Assembly (NCBI GenBank): GCA_035911095.1
Contig: JAMHWF010000105.1
Coordinates: 1 to 64,000 of the forward strand
Direction of reading: 5' to 3'
Length of the DNA: 64,000 nt
Source: JAMHWF01 sp035911095
GTDB taxonomy: Bacteria > Pseudomonadota > Gammaproteobacteria > Burkholderiales > Burkholderiaceae_C
The position numbers and the translations under genes were made by a program. Under the pieces are notes generated by a model. It was given only the letters and a program-made list of their open reading frames with translations, did not search any database and had not been told where the DNA came from. This document shows positions 16,112-25,201 of this stretch, piece after piece (the stretch's first letter is position 1; the number at the start of each line of letters is the position of its first letter).

Positions 16112-16967
16112 TCTCACGGGCGCGCGGAGACCCATTGCGGCTGCGCTGATCGCGCTGGTCTGCGCTCCGGCAAGCCACGCGCTGCAGATCGTCGATGCAC
16201 GCGACGGCGTCGCGGTGGAAGCCATCCTGTCGGTCAAGGAGCCAACGCGCATCCGCATCGAGGGTGCGCCGATCACCGATGTCTTCGGCAACATCCACTC
16301 CAGCTCTTGCGGCGGCATCGCCGCTGCTGCGTCCGGCTCGCCCGGCTCACCGGTCGCGCCGCTCTCACCGGTGGTCAACCCCGCCGGCGAGATCGTCGTC
16401 GAGTGCGACCGCGACAAGGGCGAGATCTACGTGCGGCCTGTCGCCACCGCCAGCGATGGCAGCGCCACCGCGGGCAAGCCGGTCAACCTGTTCATCTCGT
16501 CGGCGCACGCCACCTACACGCTGATCCTGCGCCGGGCCGACACGCCGGCCGACACCATCCTGATCCGCGACCGGAGCGTTCCACCCGCGGCGGTCGACGG
16601 CCGCGCCTCATCCGGCCCGTCAGGCCCTTCGGCCCACCACGTGCGCGCCATGAAGGCGCTGCTGGTGGCGATGGCGTCGGACCGTGTGCCGCCGGACGTG
16701 CGCGTGGATGAACTCAACCAGCCGGTGCAGCTGTGGGCCGAGGCGCGTTTTGCGCTGATGCGCCGCTACGAAGGCCGCGGCCTGACCGGCGAGAAGTACC
16801 TGCTGCAGAACGTCAGCGGGGCCGTGATGGTGCTCGCCGAACAGGAGTTCGACCGCCCCGACGGCAAGGCCGGCGGCCAGGTGCTGGGCATCGCGGTCGA
16901 GCATCACCAACTGCGGCCCGGCGAGAGCACCAGCGTCTACGTGATCCGCCGCGGAGGCGAACGATGA
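16098..16967 (+). CDS. traK: Outer-membrane channel component TraK (VirB9-like)
   Basis: The 289-residue secreted protein has a signal peptide ending near SHAL (about residue 32) and a beta-rich body typical of TraK. With TraV and TraB it forms the outer-membrane core ring of the channel. The segment VEAILSVKEPTRIRIEGAPI and the following FGNI block are family-like. The gene overlaps traE by 14 bp and shares ATGA with traB. Confidence 0.88.
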   Translation: MPPRSLTGARRPIAAALIALVCAPASHALQIVDARDGVAVEAILSVKEPTRIRIEGAPITDVFGNIHSSSCGGIAAAASGSPGSPVAPLSPVVNPAGEIVVECDRDKGEIYVRPVATASDGSATAGKPVNLFISSAHATYTLILRRADTPADTILIRDRSVPPAAVDGRASSGPSGPSAHHVRAMKALLVAMASDRVPPDVRVDELNQPVQLWAEARFALMRRYEGRGLTGEKYLLQNVSGAVMVLAEQEFDRPDGKAGGQVLGIAVEHHQLRPGESTSVYVIRRGGER

Positions 16968-18307
16968 ACCTGCCCGCCCCGATGCGCTCGCTCGTCGAGC
17001 GCCTGACGCCGCGGCAGCGCCAGTACGCCATGCTCGGCGCGATCCTGCTGGGCGGCGTGGGCCTGCTGTGGCTCGTCTTTGCCTTCGCCGAAAGCGCGCC
17101 CTCGGGCCAGGCCGGCAAGGCCAGCGGCGGCACGCCCGGCCCGGTCACCAACATCGGCGTGATGCCGCCCGGCCAGCAGGTCAACCCGGTGGACCAGTGG
17201 GTCGGCACGGCCGGCAGCAAGCTCGCGCAGTACGAGAGCGAGCGCGAAGAGCAGGGGCGGCTGAACAAGGACCGCCAGGCCTTCGAGGCGCGCACGATGC
17301 AGCGCTTCGCCGAACTCGAGCAGCGGTTGACCGCGACCGCGCAGACGGTGCAGCCGCCCGTGCCGGCGCCAGCTCCGGTTGCTCCAGCACCGTCACTGCC
17401 GCCGCCTTCGGCGCTGCCACCACCGCCGCCCGCGCCACGCGGGGCTGCAGGGGCGGTACCGGCGATGCCGCCCGGCGTGCCGACGGCGCCGCTCTCTTCG
17501 GCACTGCCGCTGCAGGTTCCGGCCGCGCCGGCCCTGATGCGCATCGCGGTGGCGGACCGCGCTGCCACCAGTGCCCCGACGCCAGCAGCCGCGGACGCGC
17601 GCACGGTGTCGACCTTCCTACCCGTGAGCTTCACGCGCGGCACGCTGCTCGGCGGTCTGGATGCGCCCACCGGCGGCCAGTCGCAATCCAATCCGCACCC
17701 CGTGTTGATCCGCCTCTCGGACAACTCGGTGCTGCCGAACCGCTTCCGCGGCGAGTACCGCGACTGCTTCGTGATCGCGGCGGGCTACGGCGACATCAGT
17801 TCCGAACGCGCCTACCTGCGCACCGAGAACCTCTCCTGCGTGCGCGCCGACGGCGCGGCGCTGGAAGTCCGCATCCAGGGCAGCGTGTACGGTGAAGACG
17901 GCAAGGTCGGCATGCGCGGCCGCCTGGTTACCAAGCAGGGGCAGATGCTGGCCAACGCGCTGCTGGCCGGCGTCGTCAGCGGCATCGGCCAGGGCCTGGC
18001 CACCTCGTCGACCAGCTACAGCACCTCGGCGCTCGGCACGATCGCCACCGCCTCGGGTGCCGACGCCTACCGCGCCGGCCTGGGAACCGGCGTCGGGCGC
18101 GCCCTCGACCGGCTGGCGCAGTACTACATCAAGCTCGCCGAGAACACCTTTCCGGTGATCGAGGTCGATGCCGGCCGCGAGATCGACGTCGTCATCACCA
18201 AGGGCGTGCGCATCGACCTGCCCCCGTCCAACTCCGAGCAGCGCGCCGGAGCGAACCCGTCTTCAACCAATCGCAGCCCGGAGGCCGACGACGATGGCTC
18301 CTACTGA
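16964..18307 (+). CDS. traB: Channel-spanning protein TraB (VirB10/TrbI-like)
   Basis: The 447-residue protein bridges the two membranes. It has an N-terminal membrane segment (about residues 25-45), a coiled-coil stretch (about 80-130), a long proline- and alanine-rich periplasmic linker (about 130-185), and a C-terminal TrbI/VirB10 domain. That domain shows GTLLGGLDAPTGGQSQSNPH, LTTENLSC-like segments and a glycine-rich antenna region near SGIGQGLA. GGAGG precedes the ATG at 16964, which overlaps the traK stop. Its last 14 bp overlap the dsbC gene. Confidence 0.92.
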   Translation: MNLPAPMRSLVERLTPRQRQYAMLGAILLGGVGLLWLVFAFAESAPSGQAGKASGGTPGPVTNIGVMPPGQQVNPVDQWVGTAGSKLAQYESEREEQGRLNKDRQAFEARTMQRFAELEQRLTATAQTVQPPVPAPAPVAPAPSLPPPSALPPPPPAPRGAAGAVPAMPPGVPTAPLSSALPLQVPAAPALMRIAVADRAATSAPTPAAADARTVSTFLPVSFTRGTLLGGLDAPTGGQSQSNPHPVLIRLSDNSVLPNRFRGEYRDCFVIAAGYGDISSERAYLRTENLSCVRADGAALEVRIQGSVYGEDGKVGMRGRLVTKQGQMLANALLAGVVSGIGQGLATSSTSYSTSALGTIATASGADAYRAGLGTGVGRALDRLAQYYIKLAENTFPVIEVDAGREIDVVITKGVRIDLPPSNSEQRAGANPSSTNRSPEADDDGSY

Positions 18308-19106
18308 CTCGCTCCGCTGCAGGCCGCTGATACGGCCCGCGGCACTCGCCACGCTGTGCATCGCGCTGCTGTCGCCGCTGGCCGCGGCGGTAGCGGCCGG
18401 CCCGAATGCCGACGAGGCCCGACTGCTCGGCGTGCTGCGCAAGGCCCATCCCGGCACGCGCTTCACCGAGGTCGCGCGTTCGCCCGTGCCCGGCGTCTAC
18501 GAGGTCTGGATGAACGGCAACGTCGCCTTCGTAGCCGCGCGCGACCCGCGCTACTTCATCTTCGGTCGCCTCTTCGACACCCGCACGATGACCGACCTGA
18601 CCGGGCCGCGCCTGCTGGCCGCCGCGCGTGCCGAGCCGGCGACGGCCGAGATCCCATCGGCGGCAACCATCGCATTCGGTTCGCTGCCCGTCGCGGACGC
18701 GATCACGACGGTGCGCGGCAACGGCCGCCGACAGCTCGCAGTCTTCAGCGACCCCGGCTGCAGCTTCTGCCGCCGGCTTGAACCCGAACTCGATGGCCTC
18801 GACGACGTCACGATCCACACCTTCCTTCTGCCCTTCCAGGGCATGGCGCGACCGGTCTCGATCTGGTGCGCGGCGGACCGTGCACAGGCATGGCGACAGG
18901 CGATGCACGACGGCGTTGCGCCAACTGCGACAACAGCGTCCTCCTGCGAGCACCCGATCGACCGCAACCTCGCACTCGCCCGCCAGTTGGGCGTCAATGG
19001 AACGCCGACCCTGTTCTGGGCCGACGGGACGCGCACCGAAGGCTTCGTCACCCGGCCGGTGATCGAGGACCGGCTGGCCCGCACGGCGCCCGAGGCCAGG
19101 CCATGA
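18294..19106 (+). CDS. dsbC: DsbC-like thiol:disulfide isomerase of the conjugation module
   Basis: The 270-residue periplasmic protein has a signal peptide (about residues 1-35), a DsbC-type dimerisation domain, and a thioredoxin-fold domain with the active-site motif CSFC in DPGCSFCRRLEPEL near residue 156 and a cis-proline at GVNGTPTLFW. DsbC homologues in SXT-like modules are encoded beside traV. It would help fold cysteine-rich transfer proteins such as TraN and TraU. The ATG at 18294, with GGAGG 9 nt upstream, is inside the end of traB. The stop shares ATGA with traV. Confidence 0.9.
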   Translation: MAPTDSLRCRPLIRPAALATLCIALLSPLAAAVAAGPNADEARLLGVLRKAHPGTRFTEVARSPVPGVYEVWMNGNVAFVAARDPRYFIFGRLFDTRTMTDLTGPRLLAAARAEPATAEIPSAATIAFGSLPVADAITTVRGNGRRQLAVFSDPGCSFCRRLEPELDGLDDVTIHTFLLPFQGMARPVSIWCAADRAQAWRQAMHDGVAPTATTASSCEHPIDRNLALARQLGVNGTPTLFWADGTRTEGFVTRPVIEDRLARTAPEARP

Positions 19107-19699
19107 ATGCCCACCACATGAGTCGCCTGGTGGCCCTGCTCGGCGGCGTGGTGTCGCTCGCGGGCTGCATGAGCCTGTCCGGCCTGAGCGGCAACTCCAG
19201 CTACGCCTGCAAGGCACCGGACGGCGTGACCTGCCAGTCCGTGTCCGGGACCTATGCCAACGCGGTGGCGAACAACCTGCCGGCACAGCGGGCTCGCGCG
19301 ACGCCGGCCGCTGCGCCCGACTTGGCACCCCATGCGTCGGCAGCAAGCACACCGACCGCGCGCAACGCACCGGCCGACTCCGCGCAGGTGCTCCCGTTGC
19401 GCTCCGCACCGCGCATCCTGCGGCTGTGGGTCAAGCCCTGGGAGGATGCCGACCGCGATCTCTACGACCAGGGCTATGTGTACGTGCAGGTCGATGGCGG
19501 CCGTTGGCTCGTCGACCACGCCCAGCGAGCGATCCGCGAACCCTACGCACCCGTGCGTGCACCCGCCGGACGCGCAGCCGCGGACCCCGCACCCCGAGCG
19601 CCCGCCGCGGGTGTCCAGCGTCCGCCCGGTCTCGACCAGTTGATCCCTGGTCTGCCAACGCGGCCCGCCGCACCGGCCAGTGGCGACAACACCGACTGA
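19103..19699 (+). CDS. traV: Outer-membrane lipoprotein TraV (VirB7-like)
   Basis: The 198-residue lipoprotein has the lipobox SLAGC (Cys about residue 22) followed by the TraV-like cysteine pattern YACKAPDGVTCQSVSGTY. The remainder is proline- and alanine-rich, with a conserved-looking RILRLWVKPWEDADRDLYDQ block that is common in TraV proteins. It anchors the TraK-TraB core complex to the outer membrane. The start shares ATGA with the dsbC stop. Confidence 0.88.
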   Translation: MNAHHMSRLVALLGGVVSLAGCMSLSGLSGNSSYACKAPDGVTCQSVSGTYANAVANNLPAQRARATPAAAPDLAPHASAASTPTARNAPADSAQVLPLRSAPRILRLWVKPWEDADRDLYDQGYVYVQVDGGRWLVDHAQRAIREPYAPVRAPAGRAAADPAPRAPAAGVQRPPGLDQLIPGLPTRPAAPASGDNTD

Positions 19700-19706
19700 G
19701 GCCGCG

Positions 19707-22199
19707 ATGAACGCCCGCCTGCCCCATGTCGAACGTGCCGGCCTCGCGGACTGGCTTCCGTTCGGCGCGGAAGCCGACTCGCCCGCCGAACAGTTCGCCG
19801 CCTGGCTGCCCTACTCGGCCTACCTGGCCGACGAGAAGCTGTTCGTCAATCGCGACGGCCTCGGCTTCCTGCTGGAGCTGATGCCGCAGTCCGGCGCCGA
19901 CGAACGCATGGCCGAGGTGCTGGTGTCGCTCTACGCGACCTGCCCGCCAGGCACCGGCGTTCAGTTCCACCTGTTCGCCTCGCCGCACGTCCGCGAGCAG
20001 CTGTGCCGCTACGCCAACCTGCGCGTCGAGGACACCGACCAGGCCGAGAAGGCCAAGCACTGGGGCCGGCCCGCACGCAACGACAACCTCTTCCACCGCC
20101 TGGCGCGCCAGCGCGTGGGCCATCTGCTGGGCGGCGCCCAGCGGTCGCTGACGTCGGGCTTCCACTACACCATCCGCGATTTCCGGCTGATGATGAGCGT
20201 GGCGCTGCCGGGTGACGCCGCCCAGCTCAACCGCCGTGACGAACTGGTGGCGCTGCGCGAATCGATGGCCTCGACGCTGCGCTCGGCCTCGCTGCCGAAC
20301 CGTGTGTGCGACGCCGCCGACCTGATCAACTGGTGCGCGCTGTTCACGAACCCGGACCGCATCTCGCAGGCTGAAGCACCGAACCTGCACTACGACGACG
20401 GCCGCGAGATCCGCGACCAGATCGTCGACTTCGACACCATCCAGGATCCGCAGCCCGGCGGCCTGACCCTGTGGAAGGAAGGCAGCGAGCACCGGCTCGA
20501 GGCGCGCTTCTACTCGATCAAGTCCTTCCCCGAGCGCTTTGCGCTGTGGCAGATGGGCTCGCTGATCGGCGACCTGATGCAGCCGGCGCTGCAGTACAGC
20601 GCGCCTTTCCTGCTGACGATGGGCGTACATGTGCTCGACCCGAACGTCACCAAGTCGGTGGTCACGGCAAACCATGTGCGCGCCACGCAGAACGCACGCA
20701 GCAAGATGGCCGAGGTGATGCCCGACGTGGGCAAGAAGCTGCAGGACTGGACCGCGGCGGCCAACGCGATCGACGTCGGCAGCAACCTGGTGAGCCTGTA
20801 CCACCAGCTGGCGATCTTCTCGCCACCGGGCAAGTCGGTCGCCGCGCAAGAGACCGCGAACGCGATCTGGCGTTGCCGCGGCTTCCAGCTCAACGCCGAT
20901 GTCTACATGCACCGGCAGGCGCTGCTGGCCAGCCTGCCAATGACGCTGTCGGAACGCTTTCACCGCGACCTGGCCAAGATGCGCCGCGTCTCGCGCAAGA
21001 CGATGGCCAATGCCATCCATCTGGCGCCGCTGATCGCCGAGTGGCGCGGCACGCGCACGCCGGCGCTCGTGTTTGGCGGCCGGCGCGGCCAGCTGATGAC
21101 GCTGGACATCTTCGACAACGACCTCGGCAACTACAACTTCGCGATCATCGGCGCGCCGGGTTCGGGCAAGTCGGTGCTGATGAACGAGATGGCCTGGTCC
21201 TACCGTGCCATCGATGCCAAGGTCTGGATGCTGGACCTGGGCCGCTCGTTCGAAAAGCTGTGCCGCAAGGCCAAGGGCACCTACATCGAATTCAAGCCCG
21301 ATGTCGCCATCTGCCTGAACCCCTTCACCCACATCGTCGACATCAACGAAGACATCGACATGCTGGTGCCGGCCATCTCGAAGATGGCCTCGATGTCGCG
21401 GCCGCTGGACGAGGTCCAGTACAAGGCCATCTCGGCGATGGTGCTCAAGCTGTTCCGCGCACACGGCAACGAATTGACCGTCACCGCGCTGCGCGACGCC
21501 TTCAAGGCCGGCACGATCGAGGAGCTGGGCGTGCGCGAAGACCCGCGCATCAAGGACCTCGCGATCATGCTGAACCCCTATGCGCGGGGCGGGCAGTACG
21601 AGCGCTTCTTCGAGGGCCGCAACAGCATCGACTTCGAAAACGACTTCGTCGTCATCGAGAACGAGGAACTCAAGCGCCGGCCCGATCTGCACGCGGTGGT
21701 CAACATCCTGCTGCTGCACCAGATCACCGGCGAGATGTACCTGACGCGCAACCGGCGCAAGGTGCTCTTCATCGACGAGCTGAAGCAGCAGCTGGGCGAC
21801 ATCGGCGCCGACGACCCCGTGAAGGCCGCCGTCGTCGAGGAGGCCGCGCGGCGCGCCCGCAAGTACGGCGGCTCGCTCGGCACCGCGACGCAGAGTGCGG
21901 ACGACTACTACGGCTCCGCGCAGATGGAAGCGGCCTTCAACTGCTCGGACTGGGTCTTCCTGCTGCGCCAGAAGCCCGAGTCGATCGAGATGCTCGACCG
22001 CCAGGGGCGGTTGTCGATGGACGAGCCGAAGAAGCGGTTGCTGAACTCGCTGCGCACCGAGCCGGGTGTGTTCTCCGAGGTCTACATCTCGTCGCCCGTC
22101 GGCGAAGGCGTGGCGCGCAACATCCTCGATCCGGCGACCCACCTGCTGTTCTCCAACAAGCTCGAAGACAACGCGCCGATCGACGAACTGCGCGCCTAG
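19707..22199 (+). CDS. traC: Conjugation ATPase TraC (VirB4-like), with premature amber stop
   Basis: The 830-residue cytoplasmic ATPase powers pilus assembly and transfer. Walker A is GAPGSGKS near residue 483 and Walker B is VLFIDELKQQ near 686; a TraC_F N-terminal domain precedes them. The ATG at 19707 has a GAGG site; an upstream GTG at 19680 overlaps traV and is unlikely. The gene stops at TAG (22197-22199) after DNAPIDELRA. The frame stays open for 19 more codons to a TGA that overlaps the next gene's ATG, matching the ATGA coupling seen across this operon. The product is probably shortened by 20 residues at its C-terminus. Confidence 0.9.
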   Translation: MNARLPHVERAGLADWLPFGAEADSPAEQFAAWLPYSAYLADEKLFVNRDGLGFLLELMPQSGADERMAEVLVSLYATCPPGTGVQFHLFASPHVREQLCRYANLRVEDTDQAEKAKHWGRPARNDNLFHRLARQRVGHLLGGAQRSLTSGFHYTIRDFRLMMSVALPGDAAQLNRRDELVALRESMASTLRSASLPNRVCDAADLINWCALFTNPDRISQAEAPNLHYDDGREIRDQIVDFDTIQDPQPGGLTLWKEGSEHRLEARFYSIKSFPERFALWQMGSLIGDLMQPALQYSAPFLLTMGVHVLDPNVTKSVVTANHVRATQNARSKMAEVMPDVGKKLQDWTAAANAIDVGSNLVSLYHQLAIFSPPGKSVAAQETANAIWRCRGFQLNADVYMHRQALLASLPMTLSERFHRDLAKMRRVSRKTMANAIHLAPLIAEWRGTRTPALVFGGRRGQLMTLDIFDNDLGNYNFAIIGAPGSGKSVLMNEMAWSYRAIDAKVWMLDLGRSFEKLCRKAKGTYIEFKPDVAICLNPFTHIVDINEDIDMLVPAISKMASMSRPLDEVQYKAISAMVLKLFRAHGNELTVTALRDAFKAGTIEELGVREDPRIKDLAIMLNPYARGGQYERFFEGRNSIDFENDFVVIENEELKRRPDLHAVVNILLLHQITGEMYLTRNRRKVLFIDELKQQLGDIGADDPVKAAVVEEAARRARKYGGSLGTATQSADDYYGSAQMEAAFNCSDWVFLLRQKPESIEMLDRQGRLSMDEPKKRLLNSLRTEPGVFSEVYISSPVGEGVARNILDPATHLLFSNKLEDNAPIDELRA

Positions 22200-22259
22200 G
22201 GCCTGTCGATCGACGAGGCGATCGCGGAACTGCTGCGGCGCCGGGGGCATGCCTCATGA
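22197..22259 (+). other. Amber codon and downstream C-terminal tail of traC
   Basis: After TAG the same frame encodes GLSIDEAIAELLRRRGHAS and ends at TGA 22257-22259. That TGA forms ATGA with trbI. The tail is a typical helical C-terminus, so the TAG looks like a point mutation, perhaps from CGG or CAG. Suppression or a sequencing error would restore the full protein. Confidence 0.7.
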
Positions 22260-22624
22260 GCCCCGGCCTGAAGTCGGTGCTGCTGAACGCGGGCATGGCC
22301 TGCGCAATCGTGCTCGGCACGCTGGCGGCATACGACCGCGTCGTGGAGCGACCGGCGCAGGTGATCGGCGTGGTCGATGTCGCGGAGGTCTACCGCCAGA
22401 AGGAAGCCGAGTTCACGCTGATCCTCACGCGCGCCGCGAGCGACGGCGAGCGTGAACAGGCGATGCGCATGGCACGCATCTTTGCGCAGCGCCTGCCGCT
22501 GGCGCTGGAAGAACTGCCGCGCGACTGCGGCTGCCTGGTGGTGCTGAAGACCGCCGTCGCGGCGCCTGCACCACGGGCCGTGGACCTGACAGCGCATCTG
22601 CGTCGCAAGGTGGAGGCGCCATGA
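22256..22624 (+). CDS. trbI: F-type conjugation protein TrbI
   Basis: The 122-residue protein has one N-terminal membrane segment (about residues 8-26) and a short periplasmic domain with VIGVVDVAEVYRQKEAEFT, the recognisable part of F-type TrbI proteins. TrbI affects pilus retraction in F. It lies between traC and the TraF-type peptidase, its normal neighbourhood. Its ATG overlaps the ancestral traC stop, and its stop shares ATGA with the next gene. Confidence 0.82.
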   Translation: MSPGLKSVLLNAGMACAIVLGTLAAYDRVVERPAQVIGVVDVAEVYRQKEAEFTLILTRAASDGEREQAMRMARIFAQRLPLALEELPRDCGCLVVLKTAVAAPAPRAVDLTAHLRRKVEAP

Positions 22625-23172
22625 CCCGCCGCATCGCCCGCCTCGGCAACACTGCCCGCGACTTCGGCGCCCACCTGCGCCAGCGCTGGTACCTGTATCT
22701 GCCGGTCTTCGCGATCTGGGGCTTCGCCTACACGCGCCTGTTCATCGACCCCACGCCGCGGCTGCCGGTGCTCTTCAACTGGACGCCGAGCCTGCCCTGC
22801 CGGGTGGCGCTGCTGCAGTACGGGCCGAACGCGCTCAAGCGCGGCGACTACGTGGTGTTTGCCTTCGACGGCGAGGCCCAGGCGCGCTACCCGGGTCTGC
22901 GCGGCCAGCCATTCTTCAAGATCGTGCGTGGCCTGCCCGGCGACCGCATCACCGTCGAAGGGCGCGTCGTTGCGATCAACGGCGAGGTCGTCGGCCAGGC
23001 CAAGACCCATACCCACGACCGGCAAGTGCTCGAGCCGATCCTGGCCGCCGAAATTCCCGCCGGCCACTACTACGTGCAGGGCACCAGCCCCGACTCCTTC
23101 GACTCACGCTACCGGGCGAGCGGCCTCGTGCGCGCGGACCAGGTGCTGGGCACGGTGATCCCGCTGTTCTGA
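22621..23172 (+). CDS. traF: TraF/TrhF-type signal peptidase (S26 family)
   Basis: The 183-residue membrane-anchored serine peptidase probably matures the pilin or other transfer proteins. A hydrophobic segment occupies about residues 23-42. The catalytic pair is Ser57 in WTPSLPCR and Lys100 in FFKIVRGLPGDRI, the S26 family pattern. The C-terminal GHYYVQGTSPDSFDSRY box is also typical. The gene is coupled to trbI by ATGA. Confidence 0.9.
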   Translation: MTRRIARLGNTARDFGAHLRQRWYLYLPVFAIWGFAYTRLFIDPTPRLPVLFNWTPSLPCRVALLQYGPNALKRGDYVVFAFDGEAQARYPGLRGQPFFKIVRGLPGDRITVEGRVVAINGEVVGQAKTHTHDRQVLEPILAAEIPAGHYYVQGTSPDSFDSRYRASGLVRADQVLGTVIPLF

Positions 23173-23184
23173 CGAGGCGCCGCG

Positions 23185-23556
23185 ATGCAACGGGCCCGAC
23201 ACCTTGCCGCCACGCTGTTGGCCTTCGCTCTTTCGGCGGCTGGATCCGCTCCCGCGTGCGCGCAAACCTCACCAGCGCAGCCGGGCACTCCCGGCACCGG
23301 CGAGATGCCGATCGAGGACTACCTGGCGCTGCTGGCGCGCATCGCACCGGCCGCGCACGACGGTGCGCGCGCCTACCGGCAGGCCTGGCTGCAGCGCTGC
23401 GGCCGACCGCTGACGGCCGCGGAGCTGCGCGTGGCGATGGCGGTGGGCGACGGCAACCCGGTGCTGATGGGCATGATTCGGGCGAGCCATCTGCGCGACA
23501 CCGCGTCGCTCTCCAACCTCGCCTCCCAGATCGACTGCACGCGGGGTGCGCGATGA
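23185..23556 (+). CDS. Hypothetical secreted conjugation protein
   Basis: I do not recognise this 123-residue protein. It has a signal peptide ending near ACAQ (about residue 27) and a short alpha-helical mature part containing two cysteines. It lies between the S26 peptidase and traW and shares ATGA with traW, so it is almost certainly part of the transfer operon. The F plasmid has no obvious counterpart at this spot. Confidence 0.7.
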   Translation: MQRARHLAATLLAFALSAAGSAPACAQTSPAQPGTPGTGEMPIEDYLALLARIAPAAHDGARAYRQAWLQRCGRPLTAAELRVAMAVGDGNPVLMGMIRASHLRDTASLSNLASQIDCTRGAR

Positions 23557-24182
23557 GCCGGGCCGCCACGTCGCTGCTGGTCGCAGCCTTGTTGATCGTC
23601 GGTGGCAAGGCCGGCGCGGTCAACCTCGGCACGATCGGGCCGACTTACGAGATCGCCGAGCCGCATCTGCTGGCCTTCATCGAGCAGCAGCTGCGCGAGA
23701 GAGAACGCAGCGGCGAGCTGCAGCGGCTCGCGGAGGCGGCACGGGCGCGAGGCATCGACATCGTGCGCCAGCCGCCGCCGGTCGAAGGCCTGCGCACCAC
23801 CGAGCGCCCGCGCACCTTCTACATCGATCCGAGCTTCACGCTCGACCGCAACATCACCGACCCGCAGGGCCGCCTGATGTTCGCGGCGGGCACACGCAAG
23901 AACCCGCTCGAGGTGGTGTCGCTGTCACGGCATCTGCTGTTCTTCGACGCCCGCGATCCGCGGCAGGTGAAGCATGCCCGCGAGCTGAGCGGACGTTATG
24001 CGGGCCGGGTCAAGCCGATCCTGACGGGAGGCTCCTACCTCGACCTGATGAAGGCCTGGCGCGTGCCCGTGTACTACGACCAGGCCGGCACCCTGACGCG
24101 CCGCTTCGGCATCCGCCAGGTGCCGGCACTCGTCTCGCAGGACGGACTGCGCCTGCGCATCGACGAACTGGGGCTGCCATGA
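23553..24182 (+). CDS. traW: Conjugative transfer protein TraW
   Basis: The 209-residue periplasmic protein opens with a signal peptide, followed by the typical NLGTIGPTYEIAEPHLL start of TraW and RTFYIDPSFTLDRNI in the middle. The C-terminal half contains a thioredoxin-like region (KPILTGGSYLDLMKAW, GIRQVPALV) without an active CxxC, as in TraW/TrbC pairs. TraW works with TrbC and TraU in pilus assembly. Both ends use 4-bp ATGA overlaps. Confidence 0.92.
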   Translation: MSRAATSLLVAALLIVGGKAGAVNLGTIGPTYEIAEPHLLAFIEQQLRERERSGELQRLAEAARARGIDIVRQPPPVEGLRTTERPRTFYIDPSFTLDRNITDPQGRLMFAAGTRKNPLEVVSLSRHLLFFDARDPRQVKHARELSGRYAGRVKPILTGGSYLDLMKAWRVPVYYDQAGTLTRRFGIRQVPALVSQDGLRLRIDELGLP

Positions 24183-25201
24183 GCCTCGGCCGATACCTGC
24201 GTTCCTGGGCTGTTGTGCTGGCCACTGCGCTACCGGCCGGCCCCACGCTTGCCGGCGACAGCCTGACCTGCACCGGTCGGTTCCCGAACCCCATCACCGA
24301 CATCTGCTGGAGTTGCATCCTGCCGATCACGTTGGGCGGCACCACGCTGGCCAACCTGGACGGGCAGGAAGACATCGCCAATCCGTCCAACCCCGTCTGC
24401 AGCTGCGGCGTGAACCCGACGGTGGGCCTGTCGATTGGCTTCTGGGAGCCGGCTCGCCATGTCGAGGCGGTGCGCAAGCCCTTCTGTCTGGCGTCGCTCG
24501 GCGGCGTCGACCTGGACCCCGGCATCGATGCGCCGGCCGCCGCCCGCTTCACGCGGCCGGAGGGCGACGGTGACGGTGGCAGCTTCTCCCAGGCGCACTT
24601 CTACATGAACCCGGTGCTGTACTGGCTGGAGGTGGTGACGGACTTTCCGTGCCTGGAACGTGGTTCGTTCGACCTGACCTACCTCACCGAAGTCGACCCG
24701 CTGTGGAACGACGACGAATTGACACTCATCCTCAACCCCGAGGCAGTGCTGTTCGCCAATCCGGTGGCGGTGGCGGCATGCGCGGCGGACTGCGTCGCGG
24801 CGACGGCCGGATTCGGCATGCCCGAGCTGTTCTGGTGTGCGGGCTGCCAGGGCGGCCTCTATCCGCTCGACGGCCATGTGCCCTACCACCTCGGCGGCGT
24901 GCGCACGGCGGCGCTGATCGCTCAGCGCCTGACCGCCAAGATGCACCGCGAACTGCTGGCCTGGGGCTGGCACGGTAGGGCCGGGCTCTGCGGCCCCTAC
25001 TTCCTGCCGGCGATGGACAAGAGCGCCTACAAGACCCAGCTGACCTACCCCGTGGCCAACACCGCCAAGGATGGTGGACGCTGCTGCCAGCCCTTCGGCC
25101 GCAGCACCATCGTCTGGGGCGCCGGCAAGGAGTACCCGGTGCGCGGCGAGGACTTCGCGTTCATGTTGTTCCGCAAGAGGAACTGCTGTGTGGGCTACTG
25201 A
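24179..25201 (+). CDS. traU: Conjugative DNA-transfer protein TraU
   Basis: The 340-residue periplasmic protein has a signal peptide (about residues 1-25) and the cysteine-rich TraU pattern: FPNPITDICWSCILPITLG, VCSCGVNP, and the C-terminal GRCCQPFGRSTIVWGAGKEY. TraU is needed for DNA transfer more than for pilus formation in F. The many paired cysteines fit the presence of a DsbC homologue in the operon. It overlaps traW by ATGA and the trbC start by 14 bp. Confidence 0.95.
   Translation: MSLGRYLRSWAVVLATALPAGPTLAGDSLTCTGRFPNPITDICWSCILPITLGGTTLANLDGQEDIANPSNPVCSCGVNPTVGLSIGFWEPARHVEAVRKPFCLASLGGVDLDPGIDAPAAARFTRPEGDGDGGSFSQAHFYMNPVLYWLEVVTDFPCLERGSFDLTYLTEVDPLWNDDELTLILNPEAVLFANPVAVAACAADCVAATAGFGMPELFWCAGCQGGLYPLDGHVPYHLGGVRTAALIAQRLTAKMHRELLAWGWHGRAGLCGPYFLPAMDKSAYKTQLTYPVANTAKDGGRCCQPFGRSTIVWGAGKEYPVRGEDFAFMLFRKRNCCVGY

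Noticed and set aside
19431..22250. 939-residue frame on the minus strand opposite traC
   Set aside because: It is a high-GC antisense shadow: its composition is rich in His, Arg, Gln and Val and has no recognisable domains, while the plus strand encodes a clear TraC ATPase.
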